A stretch of 64,000 nucleotides of DNA from Bacteroidota bacterium (GTDB taxonomy: Bacteria > Bacteroidota > Bacteroidia > Chitinophagales > Chitinophagaceae). Made by a program: the position numbers and the translations under genes. Location of the stretch: assembly GCA_023430465.1 (NCBI GenBank), contig JAEZAM010000104.1, positions 1-64,000 on the forward strand, written 5' to 3'. Below the pieces are notes generated by a model. The model did not search any database, was not told the DNA's origin, and saw only the letters and a program-made list of their open reading frames with translations. Shown piece by piece: positions 34,601 to 41,891 of the stretch (positions are counted from its first letter, which is position 1; every line of letters starts with the position of its first letter).

Positions 34601-35001
34601 TCCCATTTATCCTTATAACGCAATACGGCTTCGCGGCATTTCTGGTTATACTCCTCCACGGATATCTTCTTGCCGATGTCTTCCTTGGTGATGCCGAGTT
34701 CCTTTTCTACGCCGAGTTCGATGGGCAAACCATGGGTGTCCCACCCCCCTTTCCGCTTGACCTGGAATCCCTTCATGGTCTTGTAGCGGCAAACAAGGTC
34801 TTTCAGTGTCCGGGAGATCACGTGGTGGATGCCCGGCATTCCATTGGCGCTGGGTGGCCCTTCGTAGAACACAAATGGAACAGCCCCCTCGCGAATAGAG
34901 ATACTTTTTTCAAAAGCCTGGTTATCAGTCCATTTTTGAAGTATCTCCTGTTCGAAGGCGGGTAGATTTAACCCGGTGAATTCCCTGTATTTTGCTGCCA
35001 T
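31648..35001 (-). CDS. ileS: Isoleucyl-tRNA synthetase
   Basis: A 1117-residue class I synthetase. The HIGH-equivalent lies in PPSANGMPGIHHVISRT (about 49-65) and the KMSKS loop in GNKMSKRLGNVV (about 675). The CP1 editing domain includes TTPWTLPSNLGLTVGP and EDGTGIVHTAPAFGADD, the sites that remove mischarged valine. The anticodon-binding region and a C-terminal DUF5915-type segment follow. This is the long form, without the zinc-binding C-terminus of E. coli IleS. A -7 box lies 31 bases upstream, and the DksA-family gene follows in the same operon. Confidence 0.97.
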   Translation of the reverse strand: MAAKYREFTGLNLPAFEQEILQKWTDNQAFEKSISIREGAVPFVFYEGPPSANGMPGIHHVISRTLKDLVCRYKTMKGFQVKRKGGWDTHGLPIELGVEKELGITKEDIGKKISVEEYNQKCREAVLRYKDKWDDITRKMGYWVDLNDPYITFKNEYIESLWWLLSELYKKGLLYESVSIQPYSPAAGTGLSSHELNQPGTYKDVKDTSAVAMFKAVSNEKSAFLFSKVEPSSDEVFFMAWTTTPWTLPSNLGLTVGPNIDYVLVKTFNPYTHLPVNVILAKALLGKYFKPEGENGDFAGYDASVKLLPWMILETFKGSQLEGLGYEQLLPYPANSLEAIHEITPGAEPFRILTGDFVTTEDGTGIVHTAPAFGADDYKVGKKFNIGILTLVDRQGKFVDGLGEFSQRYVKNYKDEKEYVDVNVDISVKLKKENRAFKVEKYEHNYPHCWRTDKPILYYPLDAWFIRTTAIKDRMVELNKTINWKPKSTGEGRFGNWLENMVDWNLSRSRYWGTPLPIWRTEEGDEEVCIGSIEELNAGIRKANQVLGGDVNTHYLHEGILDLHKPYVDDIVLVSPSGKPMKRVPDLIDVWFDSGAMPYAQWHYPFANKEEFKASFPADFIAEGVDQTRGWFYTLHALAALLFDSVAYKTVVSNGLVLDKNGNKMSKRLGNVVDPFETIEKYGADATRWYLITNASPWDNLKFDMEGIREVQRKFFGTLYNTYQFFALYANVDGFTFSEKYIPVSERPEIDRWILSALNTLVKQVNGFMDEYEPTQAGRLIEDFVDEQLSNWYVRLCRRRFWKGEYETDKISAYQTLYECLETVARLVAPVSPFFSDVLFTELNKATGRFDAGSVHHVDFPAANEDVIDGKLEERMQLAQDASSLILSLRKKVNIKVRQPLQRVMIPVMNADMKEQLELIEDLVKAEVNIKELQYLAPDDTFISKKVKPNFVVLGKKLGPKMKAVSTALSQFTQQDIATLEKEGEYNLSIDGEPVILKISEVEITSEDIPGWTVASKGRVTVALDVTVTPELEAEGNAREFVNRIQKIRKESGFELTDRIDVKVTAANGMRESLAQFKDYICAEILADTLEIVPEINEGIDIEVNDVLLKAIVSKKG

Positions 35002-35032
35002 AATGCGTGTCCTGCCTCGTTTTTAAGGTGTG

Positions 35033-35040
35033 CAAAGTTA
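35033..35040 (-). promoter_or_regulatory. -7 box of the ileS operon
   Basis: On the minus strand TAACTTTG matches TAnnTTTG exactly, placed between the terminator of the upstream gene and the ileS ATG. Confidence 0.55.
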
Positions 35041-35044
35041 CGGG

Positions 35045-35081
35045 AAAAAAGGAGGCATTGTGCGCGGTCGCGGACAATGCC
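35045..35081 (-). terminator. Intrinsic terminator of the DUF6607-like gene
   Basis: GGCATTGT (35054-35061) pairs with ACAATGCC (35074-35081), with inner CGC/GCG pairs. On the minus strand the stem is followed by TCC and six T. Confidence 0.78.
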
Positions 35082-35108
35082 CTGGCTCTTCATAGAAGCA
35101 GTTAAGTA

Positions 35109-36065
35109 TTAGTGTGTACCGCCCGGCTGATCATCCCGTTTCGCCGGGGCATACGCCAGGTATTTTTCAAGGACACCATTGATACGGCCATCAAGGGCGT
35201 TGTCAGCCACCTTTCCCTTTGTGAAATCCCGTGCGATCTCATCCAGTTGCTCGTGCAGCAACTTCCCATCGATACGGGTCTGGAGGGTCACGACGTCATG
35301 GCCGGTCATGTAAGTATCCCAGGAGGCTTTCACTTTTGCCCAGTAGGTGGCGGATTTTTTCCAAAAAGCCAATGCTGCTGCGCATTTACTGTCATCGATG
35401 CGGGTATACCGGTTAATGCCTTTTTCCTCGGCGATCAGTTTATCCCCGGCATCTGTCCGTTTGATCTTCCGATTATCCTGCTCGTGTACCCAGCCGGCAT
35501 CCTGCAGCACGATGCGGTTTGTGCGGCGGAGAATGTTGTAGTCGTGCCGCTGGGTGTATTCGCGGCGGGGCAATGGTGCATCGACCGTATTTTGCCAGAA
35601 AACCTGTCCATCGGTTTTCACCCACTCGCTGAATCCCTGGTAGCGGGGGGCATCACTCACTTCCCATACGGTTTGCGTCCATCTGCCCTTTACGTCTGAT
35701 TTTGAAAGCGTGGTTTTTTTCCAGGTTTTGTCGCTCACATATTTCCAGACAACAGGGTTCTCGTAGGTCCAGTCCTCCCGCCAGTGCTTGATCACCATAT
35801 CGTCAGAGATCACGAGGAGGTGCTGCATCACGATCTTTTTGTCAGAGACTTCTACAGGTAGGATCAGCTCCGTTCCCCCGCTGATCTTTTCGCGGTCATG
35901 GAATTTATAAGCGGTATCGGGTGAAAAGGTTTCGGCGTATTTGAATTCCACATCAAAGCAGCCACAGAGTTTATCGATATTCTTCTTCGCGGCCAGGTCT
36001 TGCGCGTCCGCGGTACTGGATGCAAATGCAATGGAAGCCAGCAATATTCCTTTCAAAGATTTCAT
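35109..36065 (-). CDS. DUF6607-like exported protein
   Basis: A 318-residue protein with a signal peptide ending near STADAQ (about residue 22). The mature part begins NIDKLCGCFDVEFKYAETF, then shows many conserved-looking Trp residues (HWREDWTYENPVVWKYV, WTQTVWEV, GWVHEQDNRKIKR). I recognise it tentatively as the DUF6607 family, which is restricted to Bacteroidota and has no known function. The HmuY-like and TonB receptor genes lie upstream on the same strand, but a terminator separates them. A heme-related role is inference from position only. Confidence 0.65.
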   Translation of the reverse strand: MKSLKGILLASIAFASSTADAQDLAAKKNIDKLCGCFDVEFKYAETFSPDTAYKFHDREKISGGTELILPVEVSDKKIVMQHLLVISDDMVIKHWREDWTYENPVVWKYVSDKTWKKTTLSKSDVKGRWTQTVWEVSDAPRYQGFSEWVKTDGQVFWQNTVDAPLPRREYTQRHDYNILRRTNRIVLQDAGWVHEQDNRKIKRTDAGDKLIAEEKGINRYTRIDDSKCAAALAFWKKSATYWAKVKASWDTYMTGHDVVTLQTRIDGKLLHEQLDEIARDFTKGKVADNALDGRINGVLEKYLAYAPAKRDDQPGGTH

Positions 36066-36146
36066 TGATTACAAATTTGTGACAAAGGAACGATGAAGCA
36101 GGTCTGCGTTGTTTACGGATTGCGTAAAGCTGTTTACGGAAAAAGG

Positions 36147-36174
36147 AAAAGCCACCGGTGATGCCGGTGGCTTT
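36147..36174 (-). terminator. Intrinsic terminator after the HmuY-like gene
   Basis: AAAGCCACCGG (36148-36158) pairs with CCGGTGGCTTT (36164-36174), an 11-pair perfect stem. On the minus strand T-rich sequence follows. Confidence 0.85.
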
Positions 36175-36193
36175 GTTTATCGGGTCAAACTTT

Positions 36194-37600
36194 TTATCCC
36201 TGTTTTACCAGTACAGACTGGTAAGCGGGGTAACCGCGCTCACCATTTTCTGTGAGAGCAGTGAATTTTACTTTGTAATAGTTACCATCTCCGTCCTTCA
36301 CGATGTAGTAGCGATCCGTACGCACAGAGGGCGACACACCCGGTCCGCCACCTGAGCGCCAGTCTGCTCCAATCGTTGCCTGTGCCGTTCCATAAGTGAG
36401 TCCTGCCAGGTCAGCTTCTGCGAATGCATCGAATGGCTTGGTAGCAACCATCACTTTCGCCACAGCCACATTGCGGTTTTGCAAAATGATATCCTGGAAG
36501 AGGTAAGGGACCTCTCCACTACCGAAATTGGTAACATTGGAGAAATAAGTCCACGCCAGGTCCCATTTGGCTTTCTGCGGCTCAACAGGCACGGCGCCGT
36601 TTTCAAAGGAAATATAGTTAAAGAAATAAGCGTCGTTCTTTGCTACTGTGATCTCCTGGAAAGTGGTGGCTGCAATATCTGCATGCTGCAGGGTATAACC
36701 ACCGCCGGCATTGCGGATGATACGCACTTTCTTCCATCCACGTGCCGGTGCAGGTGAACCTGGAGCCAGACCGCGGTTTACGATGTACACTTTATTATCA
36801 GCAGCGGTTGCGCTGATAGCAGCAATGGCCGTCCTGCTCAGATCTCCGTTCGGGTAATCGATATAAGGCAATGATTCCAAAGTAGGGTTTGTTCCATTAA
36901 AAAACACTGTTGCGCCAAAACCCAGTGTATCCGCGGCGGTTACCTGTGTAAGATCATTTTTATCGATCTGCTTTGCCATCATCGCCGTGGATGAATTCAG
37001 GATCACGCGGAAATCATCTGCACCTGTATAAAATCCAAGATCCCAGCTCGCGCGGGGTACAGCCGTCTGGCGGTTTGCACTCAGGTCAATGAATACCTTG
37101 TTGGGATAAGTAGCACCACCACCATTGATGGTTGCTGTGGCATTCTCTGATAACAGCTCCGAGAAATTAAGCGTAAACTGTTTGGTAGCGCCGATAAAAA
37201 CAGGAGTGGCGGAACTCGTAATATCCAACACAAGTTTTTCATCCCCTATGTAACCTACACCCGCCACCTTGGAAACGGTGATACTCGCTTCATTATTTCC
37301 CGAAGGGATGGTTACATTGATCACATTGTTGGTCGCCGCAGGCGTTGTGGTGTAATCGGTGCCGTAAGTAAGATTGGTCGGCGTAACGCCTACAGCCACT
37401 GCAATATCGCGGTCAGTGCTGCGGAGCAATTTCAATTTTATCACGATGCTCGTCTCACTCGCAGGTATGCCCTGCGCATTTGTTTCAAAATTTACCAGGT
37501 TATCCGGCAAGGCCGCCACGTCCTTTTTCCTGCACGAAGCAAGCAATATCACTGCGCTCAATAGTACCAGTCCAGATCTTAACAGATTCTTCTTTAGCAT
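36194..37600 (-). CDS. HmuY-like heme-binding lipoprotein
   Basis: A 468-residue predicted lipoprotein with the lipidated Cys23 in ILLASCRKKD. Residues about 30-145 form a Calx-beta or Ig-like domain (TYGTDYTTTPAATNNVINV). The rest matches the HmuY pattern: KVFIDLSANRQTAVPRASWD, then LGFYTGADDFRVILNSS, and near the C-terminus WDLAWTYFSN and DRYYIVKDGDGNYYKVKF. HmuY proteins capture heme at the surface for a TonB receptor. That receptor is the adjacent upstream gene, 31 bases away. The extra N-terminal domain makes it longer than P. gingivalis HmuY. Heme-binding residues could not be identified by eye. Confidence 0.75.
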   Translation of the reverse strand: MLKKNLLRSGLVLLSAVILLASCRKKDVAALPDNLVNFETNAQGIPASETSIVIKLKLLRSTDRDIAVAVGVTPTNLTYGTDYTTTPAATNNVINVTIPSGNNEASITVSKVAGVGYIGDEKLVLDITSSATPVFIGATKQFTLNFSELLSENATATINGGGATYPNKVFIDLSANRQTAVPRASWDLGFYTGADDFRVILNSSTAMMAKQIDKNDLTQVTAADTLGFGATVFFNGTNPTLESLPYIDYPNGDLSRTAIAAISATAADNKVYIVNRGLAPGSPAPARGWKKVRIIRNAGGGYTLQHADIAATTFQEITVAKNDAYFFNYISFENGAVPVEPQKAKWDLAWTYFSNVTNFGSGEVPYLFQDIILQNRNVAVAKVMVATKPFDAFAEADLAGLTYGTAQATIGADWRSGGGPGVSPSVRTDRYYIVKDGDGNYYKVKFTALTENGERGYPAYQSVLVKQG

Positions 37601-37630
37601 TGCTATTCTATTTATAAATGTGTGTGTAGA

Positions 37631-39670
37631 TTATTTCTTGTCCCAGTTGAAAACGATTCCCGCAAACCATGAGCGGCCATAGCCAATATTCCTCGCCCCT
37701 GTTGACGTGTGAATCCCGTTGGCACTCGCCGTATTCCTCACGCGGTCTACATCAAACAGGTTACGAACCCCTGCATTGATGGTTACATATTTTACCAGCT
37801 TCTTATTCACGGTGAAATCAGCCCAATGATATCCTTCGAGTTCGGAACGCAGTATATCTGACCCGCTCTGGATGTAACCCGGGCGTTTGCCAGTGAATTT
37901 ATAAAACAGGTTAAAGTCCAGCCCGACCTTCGGCAGGCTATACCCTATCGATGTATTTGCTTCAGCCGACCATTGCAGCTCATCCAATGATTTGTCAACC
38001 GTTGCGATGTCGTTATAGAAACCGGTATATGATCCGCCGACTGAAATGTTCCAGTACTTGTACTTCACCATAGTGGTGAGACTGATGCCGGCGGTTTTGC
38101 TGTCTGTTACGTTCGTTAGAATGAACAGGTTGGGGTCTGTTGCCGACACGGCATAGTCAATAAGATTTTTCACACGATTGTAGAATCCGCCGAGAACGGT
38201 GGTATAAGCCACCTGAGCGGGACTGATCTTTGTCCACGACAGCGAACCGTTGAAGCTATGTGATGTCTCCGCCATCAGGTCCGGGTTGCCGGTGATCTGG
38301 TGGTTTGCATCAAAGAAGTTAAAGTAAAGTTCACGAAGTGATGGGGAGCGAAAGCCTCGTGCATAGGATACGCGGAGGTCAAGATTATTAGCCAACTGGA
38401 AACGGGAATTGATCGATGGGATCACAGGAGGTGCATCATACACGGAGTTGTGGATGAAGCGAAGCCCGGGGCGGACACTGATCCATTTCAGCGGCTGGTA
38501 TTCCGATGTCAGGAAAAATGCATAGTCGTTCACCTCATTATTACCCTCCTGGAGACGCTCGCCTTCACCGCTTTCCAGATTAAGGTCGACACCTGGCTGG
38601 AAAGAAAGAAACGGCGACACACGGTACACCGCCGTAGCACGGATGTTCAGCCCGGAGAAATCAACCACACTTTGTGATCCGGTTGACATATCCAGCCGGA
38701 CATCACCTGTTTTATCACTGACAGTGGTTGAATACACCTGGCGACTGTAATCCGAGTATGCGCCCTGGAACTGGAAGTTCAGATTGCTGTTTACAAAATA
38801 GCCTGCCTGCAACTGGTGCATCACGCGCTGGGAGAGATATTCCTGGTCGCGGGCGAGCGTTTCACCCGAGCCGCTCTGGAAGAAAACAAAATTTCCAGGG
38901 TTGGTGATGATCTCATCCAGGCCGTCGATGCGATAGCGGATATTGAAACGACCATTGTTGTATCCAATAAATCCATTGGCGATGAGTTGGTCTTTTTTAT
39001 GCCAGACCAGTTCACGGCCGGTGGCACTGTCTTTCCAGCCGCCAAAATAGTTGTGACTGAAACTACCGCCGCCTTCCCACCTGTTTTTACGAAACGTAAA
39101 CCCGACGTGTTGATTGTGAATGCCGCGGCCGGCGCCAAACTCATTGCCCACTGTTTCCTCATGGAGCCGTGCGGTAACGGAGATTTTTGCAACACGCGCT
39201 TTTTTAGTGATGATATTGATCACGCCTGCCAATGCATCGGCACCATAAACAACCGACATAGGTCCTTCTACGATCTCGATGCGCTCAATCGAGTTGATAT
39301 CGATCTGGCTGATGTTGATCTCATTTGATGTACCCTGGCGCCCTACCATCGGCATACCATCAATCAGAATTTTCACATTCTGCCCTTTCAACCCCATCAT
39401 GGTAATATCAGACCCACCCGTGGCGAGATCCTGGTTGAAGCGAATATTTAATTCGTTGCTGAGTACGTCCTGCAGGTTGGTGGCACCCTGGCGGCGGATG
39501 CGTTCACTATTGATCACTTTCACCTGGTACACGGAACTCCGCATGGATTGCGGCTTGTACTGGCCGGTAACGACAACCTCCTCAAGCCCCTTGACAGCTA
39601 CGGTGTCCTGGGAAAAACTATCGGAGGCAAGGAGTATAAAAGATGATAAAAAAACAAGAAATCTGGTCAT
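37631..39670 (-). CDS. TonB-dependent outer-membrane receptor (HmuR-like)
   Basis: A 679-residue receptor starting at 39670, where MTRFLVFLSSFILLASDSFSQ makes a signal peptide. The plug domain carries GLEEVVVTGQY (a TonB-box-like region), NLQDVLSNELNIRF and the motif IERIEIVEGPMSVVYGADAL followed by AGVINIITKK. The C-terminal barrel contains the YARGFRSPSLRELYFNFFD motif typical of heme/siderophore receptors and ends WFAGIVFNWDKK. There is no SusC-type carboxypeptidase domain, so it belongs to the metal/heme branch rather than glycan uptake. It is the first gene of a pair with the HmuY-like lipoprotein. Confidence 0.9.
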   Translation of the reverse strand: MTRFLVFLSSFILLASDSFSQDTVAVKGLEEVVVTGQYKPQSMRSSVYQVKVINSERIRRQGATNLQDVLSNELNIRFNQDLATGGSDITMMGLKGQNVKILIDGMPMVGRQGTSNEINISQIDINSIERIEIVEGPMSVVYGADALAGVINIITKKARVAKISVTARLHEETVGNEFGAGRGIHNQHVGFTFRKNRWEGGGSFSHNYFGGWKDSATGRELVWHKKDQLIANGFIGYNNGRFNIRYRIDGLDEIITNPGNFVFFQSGSGETLARDQEYLSQRVMHQLQAGYFVNSNLNFQFQGAYSDYSRQVYSTTVSDKTGDVRLDMSTGSQSVVDFSGLNIRATAVYRVSPFLSFQPGVDLNLESGEGERLQEGNNEVNDYAFFLTSEYQPLKWISVRPGLRFIHNSVYDAPPVIPSINSRFQLANNLDLRVSYARGFRSPSLRELYFNFFDANHQITGNPDLMAETSHSFNGSLSWTKISPAQVAYTTVLGGFYNRVKNLIDYAVSATDPNLFILTNVTDSKTAGISLTTMVKYKYWNISVGGSYTGFYNDIATVDKSLDELQWSAEANTSIGYSLPKVGLDFNLFYKFTGKRPGYIQSGSDILRSELEGYHWADFTVNKKLVKYVTINAGVRNLFDVDRVRNTASANGIHTSTGARNIGYGRSWFAGIVFNWDKK

Positions 39671-39891
39671 TGGTTTCGATTGCGGATGCAAAGTTGGTTC
39701 AGGGTGGCAGTTGTATTATCACCGATTTGTCAATCTATGCTCACTGTTATTGTTGTGACAGAAAGATGACAAATTCAATGACGCAACATCAATAAAGCTG
39801 TTAGCAAAGTTGATAGTGGCTTTCTTCCGAATCGATCGCAAGAGGGAATTAGTTGTTTCGAGAAGGGGAAACTGACTTGCTTGTGACAATA

Positions 39892-40016
39892 CCCGGGGCT
39901 TCAGCCCGGGGCGGGACGGGCGCTGTGAACCGGGGCGCCACCCAGCGCAGTGATCCGGCACATGCGCGGTGCGCACATGGCTGACACGAAAAACCCCGGG
40001 GCTTCAGCCCGGGGTT
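39892..40016. repeat. Two REP-like palindromes flanking a GC-rich segment
   Basis: CCCGGGGCTTCAGCCCGGGG occurs at 39892-39911 and again inside 39992-40016, in the same orientation about 100 bases apart. Each folds into a hairpin with a TTC-type loop and one bulged G. The DNA between them has further pairings (GCGCTG with CAGCGC, GCGC with GCGC). The arrangement resembles paired REP elements. The rest of the 39671-40052 gap holds the receptor promoter region and no convincing gene. Confidence 0.65.
39989..40016 (-). terminator. Probable terminator of the DUF4920 gene
   Basis: The second REP-like hairpin, extended by AACCCC/GGGGTT arms, is followed on the minus strand by five T. It lies 36 bases after the DUF4920 stop. 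Confidence 0.6.
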
Positions 40017-40052
40017 ACGATTACTGTAGTTCGTTATACGATCATCAGCGAT

Positions 40053-40526
40053 CTATTCCACCACCACAATACCTTTTGCCAGTACATTGATCTCCCGGGC
40101 AGGTTTGGTGATCGCGTCGATCTCTTCTTTTGATTTCTTTGCATCTTCTGCGTAGTGTTTCAACTCAGCGACAGAAGTGGTTTTCATTTTCACATTGCCA
40201 TCAATCACCACAGTCTTTCCTTTTGCAGCTACAGGCAGGAAAAATCCATAATCTTTCATTTTCACAAAAGCGGTCGTGGTATCATTCACGGCCAGTTTCA
40301 CCCAGCAGCCTTTTTTCGGGCAAACATCCAGCACTTTCGCGCGGATCTTGGTGTCTATGTTATCATCTTTTGCAAGCTGTGCGGGAATATCAGCCATTGG
40401 AATGGCGCCATCTGCCGTGATCTTTTCGCCATACCAGTCTCCCGGTTTTGCATCACCCGCAGGTGGCTGTGCGTTGGCAGTAAAAACAAAGGCGGTAAGT
40501 GCCGCGGCAAACAATATCTTTTTCAT
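40053..40526 (-). CDS. DUF4920-domain exported protein
   Basis: A 157-residue protein with a signal peptide ending near TANAQ (about residue 19). The core motif KVLDVCPKKGCWVKLAV with two cysteines, followed by FVKMKDYGFFLPVAAKGK, matches DUF4920, an OB-fold-like domain found mainly in Bacteroidota. The two cysteines six residues apart may bind metal or form a disulfide; that is inference. Function is unknown. It lies 51 bases downstream of the di-heme peroxidase gene but has its own -7 box, so separate transcription is possible. Confidence 0.75.
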   Translation of the reverse strand: MKKILFAAALTAFVFTANAQPPAGDAKPGDWYGEKITADGAIPMADIPAQLAKDDNIDTKIRAKVLDVCPKKGCWVKLAVNDTTTAFVKMKDYGFFLPVAAKGKTVVIDGNVKMKTTSVAELKHYAEDAKKSKEEIDAITKPAREINVLAKGIVVVE

Positions 40527-40548
40527 ATAAATCCGGTTTAACGGGTAG

Positions 40549-40556
40549 CAAAGATA
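40549..40556 (-). promoter_or_regulatory. -7 box upstream of the DUF4920 gene
   Basis: On the minus strand TATCTTTG matches TAnnTTTG and lies 22 bases before the ATG. No clear -33 box is visible. Confidence 0.45.
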
Positions 40557-40577
40557 ATTTTTCCTCCTTGAATTCTG

Positions 40578-41621
40578 CTATTCCGGTAAAACAGGTTTGT
40601 TAAATGGCGGAGGCGGGGCTGATATTGCCTGCAGAAAAGCGAGCAGGTCCTTTTTTTCACGCGGCGAGAGCCGGATATCATGCAGCAACGGGTCGGTGCC
40701 GACCTGTGATTCATACTTACGAATAATCTCCGCCAGTGAAGTCTCTTTTCCATCATGCATCCAGGGGCCGGTATATACCACATCGCGGAGCGAAGGCGTG
40801 CGGATGCGCCCGGAGTCTGCATCCACATGGGTTTGCATATAGCGGCCAATATCATTGCCGGAGAAAATTGTCTGGTGAAATTGATTATCGGTCAGCAAGG
40901 GACCATGATGACAATTCATACACCGCGCTTTTGTACGAAACAGATGAAGCCCGCGCAGTTGCGGGTTATCCAGGGCTTTCCTGTCACCTGCCAGGAACCG
41001 ATCGAAGGCCGAACTATCACTGACAATAGTGCGTTGAAACGTTGCCAGTGCCGCGGCAATCTTATCCGGATCGATGCCCTCGCCGGGATAAACGGAATCA
41101 AATAGTTCACGGTATTGCCTGAGCTTACGCAGGCGGGCAGGCAATTCGCGTATGTCGCTGTGCATCTCGCTTTCACTGTTGATCGGGGCAAATGCCTGGT
41201 CTTCGAGCCCCGAACTGCGGCCATCCCAGAACAACCGGGTGTAGCCCCATACATTCAGAATGGTGGGTGAATTCCGTTTGTTTTCCTGATCCTCATGTCC
41301 CAGTGATTTTGACCGGCCATCTGTCCATGATTTTTCAGGCTGATGGCAACTGGCGCAGGATATACGCCCGGCACCGCTTAGCCGCGTATCAAAAAATAGC
41401 ATGGCCCCCAATCGTGCCAGTTGCCGCAGTGAATCAACACGCATGTCAACTGGTGATGAAGGCAGGATACCCAACTCTTTCCATTCCACACCGGCATCCA
41501 CCCAGGGCCGTGGCCATGCGGATGATGGCCGTGAATACTGGCGCCGCAATGATTCAGAGGTAAATGAAGATCCGGCGATAATAAATCCGGTAAGCAGAGC
41601 CATGATCAGCAGGAAGCGCAT
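40578..41621 (-). CDS. Di-heme cytochrome c peroxidase (CcpA/MauG family)
   Basis: A 347-residue periplasmic c-type cytochrome. Two heme-attachment sites are visible: CASCH (about 96-100) and CMNCH (about 236-240). Around the first, RISCASCHQPEKSWTDG, then NSPTILNVWGYTRLFWDGR and FAPINSESEMH, match bacterial di-heme peroxidases that reduce H2O2. I use the ATG at 41621, not an upstream TTG, since it gives the signal peptide MRFLLIMALLTGFIIAGSSF. A MauG-like oxidase role cannot be excluded. It is divergent from nrdB. Confidence 0.88.
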   Translation of the reverse strand: MRFLLIMALLTGFIIAGSSFTSESLRRQYSRPSSAWPRPWVDAGVEWKELGILPSSPVDMRVDSLRQLARLGAMLFFDTRLSGAGRISCASCHQPEKSWTDGRSKSLGHEDQENKRNSPTILNVWGYTRLFWDGRSSGLEDQAFAPINSESEMHSDIRELPARLRKLRQYRELFDSVYPGEGIDPDKIAAALATFQRTIVSDSSAFDRFLAGDRKALDNPQLRGLHLFRTKARCMNCHHGPLLTDNQFHQTIFSGNDIGRYMQTHVDADSGRIRTPSLRDVVYTGPWMHDGKETSLAEIIRKYESQVGTDPLLHDIRLSPREKKDLLAFLQAISAPPPPFNKPVLPE

Positions 41622-41794
41622 AGGCAAAAATATAGATTATGCCTGATCGGCCCGGTCAAATCCACCCCTTTCCCCAGTCTATATTCTTTCGCCCGGAAGC
41701 AAAAAAAACTATCAACATTCTGTGGGAAAGTAAGACCCGGAATTTCCTCGTTTTGCAGGTACATTCGTCGACAGTTCCTGAAAAACCTTACTGC

Positions 41795-41833
41795 TTCGGT
41801 CTAAGATCCAGCCGGCGCATTTTCCAGACCGAA
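41795..41833 (+). promoter_or_regulatory. Hairpin in the long region upstream of nrdB
   Basis: TTCGGTCT (41795-41802) pairs perfectly with AGACCGAA (41826-41833), leaving a 23-base loop. It sits 58 bases before the nrdB ATG, in a 270-base gap that is longer than most here. No known riboswitch signature was recognised and no T tract follows. Confidence 0.35.
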
Positions 41834-41891
41834 AGGCATGGAATGCAGTCCGGACAAGGGTTTTATTCATAATACTGAAAAATCTATATAT

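Noticed and set aside
37631..39670. TonB receptor as a SusC homologue for the fucosidase island
   Set aside because: It lacks the SusC N-terminal carboxypeptidase-like domain, is paired with an HmuY-like lipoprotein instead of SusD, and lies 27 kb away.
39719..39976. 85-codon minus-strand frame in the gap above the TonB receptor
   Set aside because: It runs through the REP-like GC-rich repeat, and no signal or family motif is visible.
41640..41891. Known riboswitch (cobalamin, TPP or SAM) before nrdB
   Set aside because: None of the conserved boxes I know for these classes is visible; only a simple hairpin is supported.
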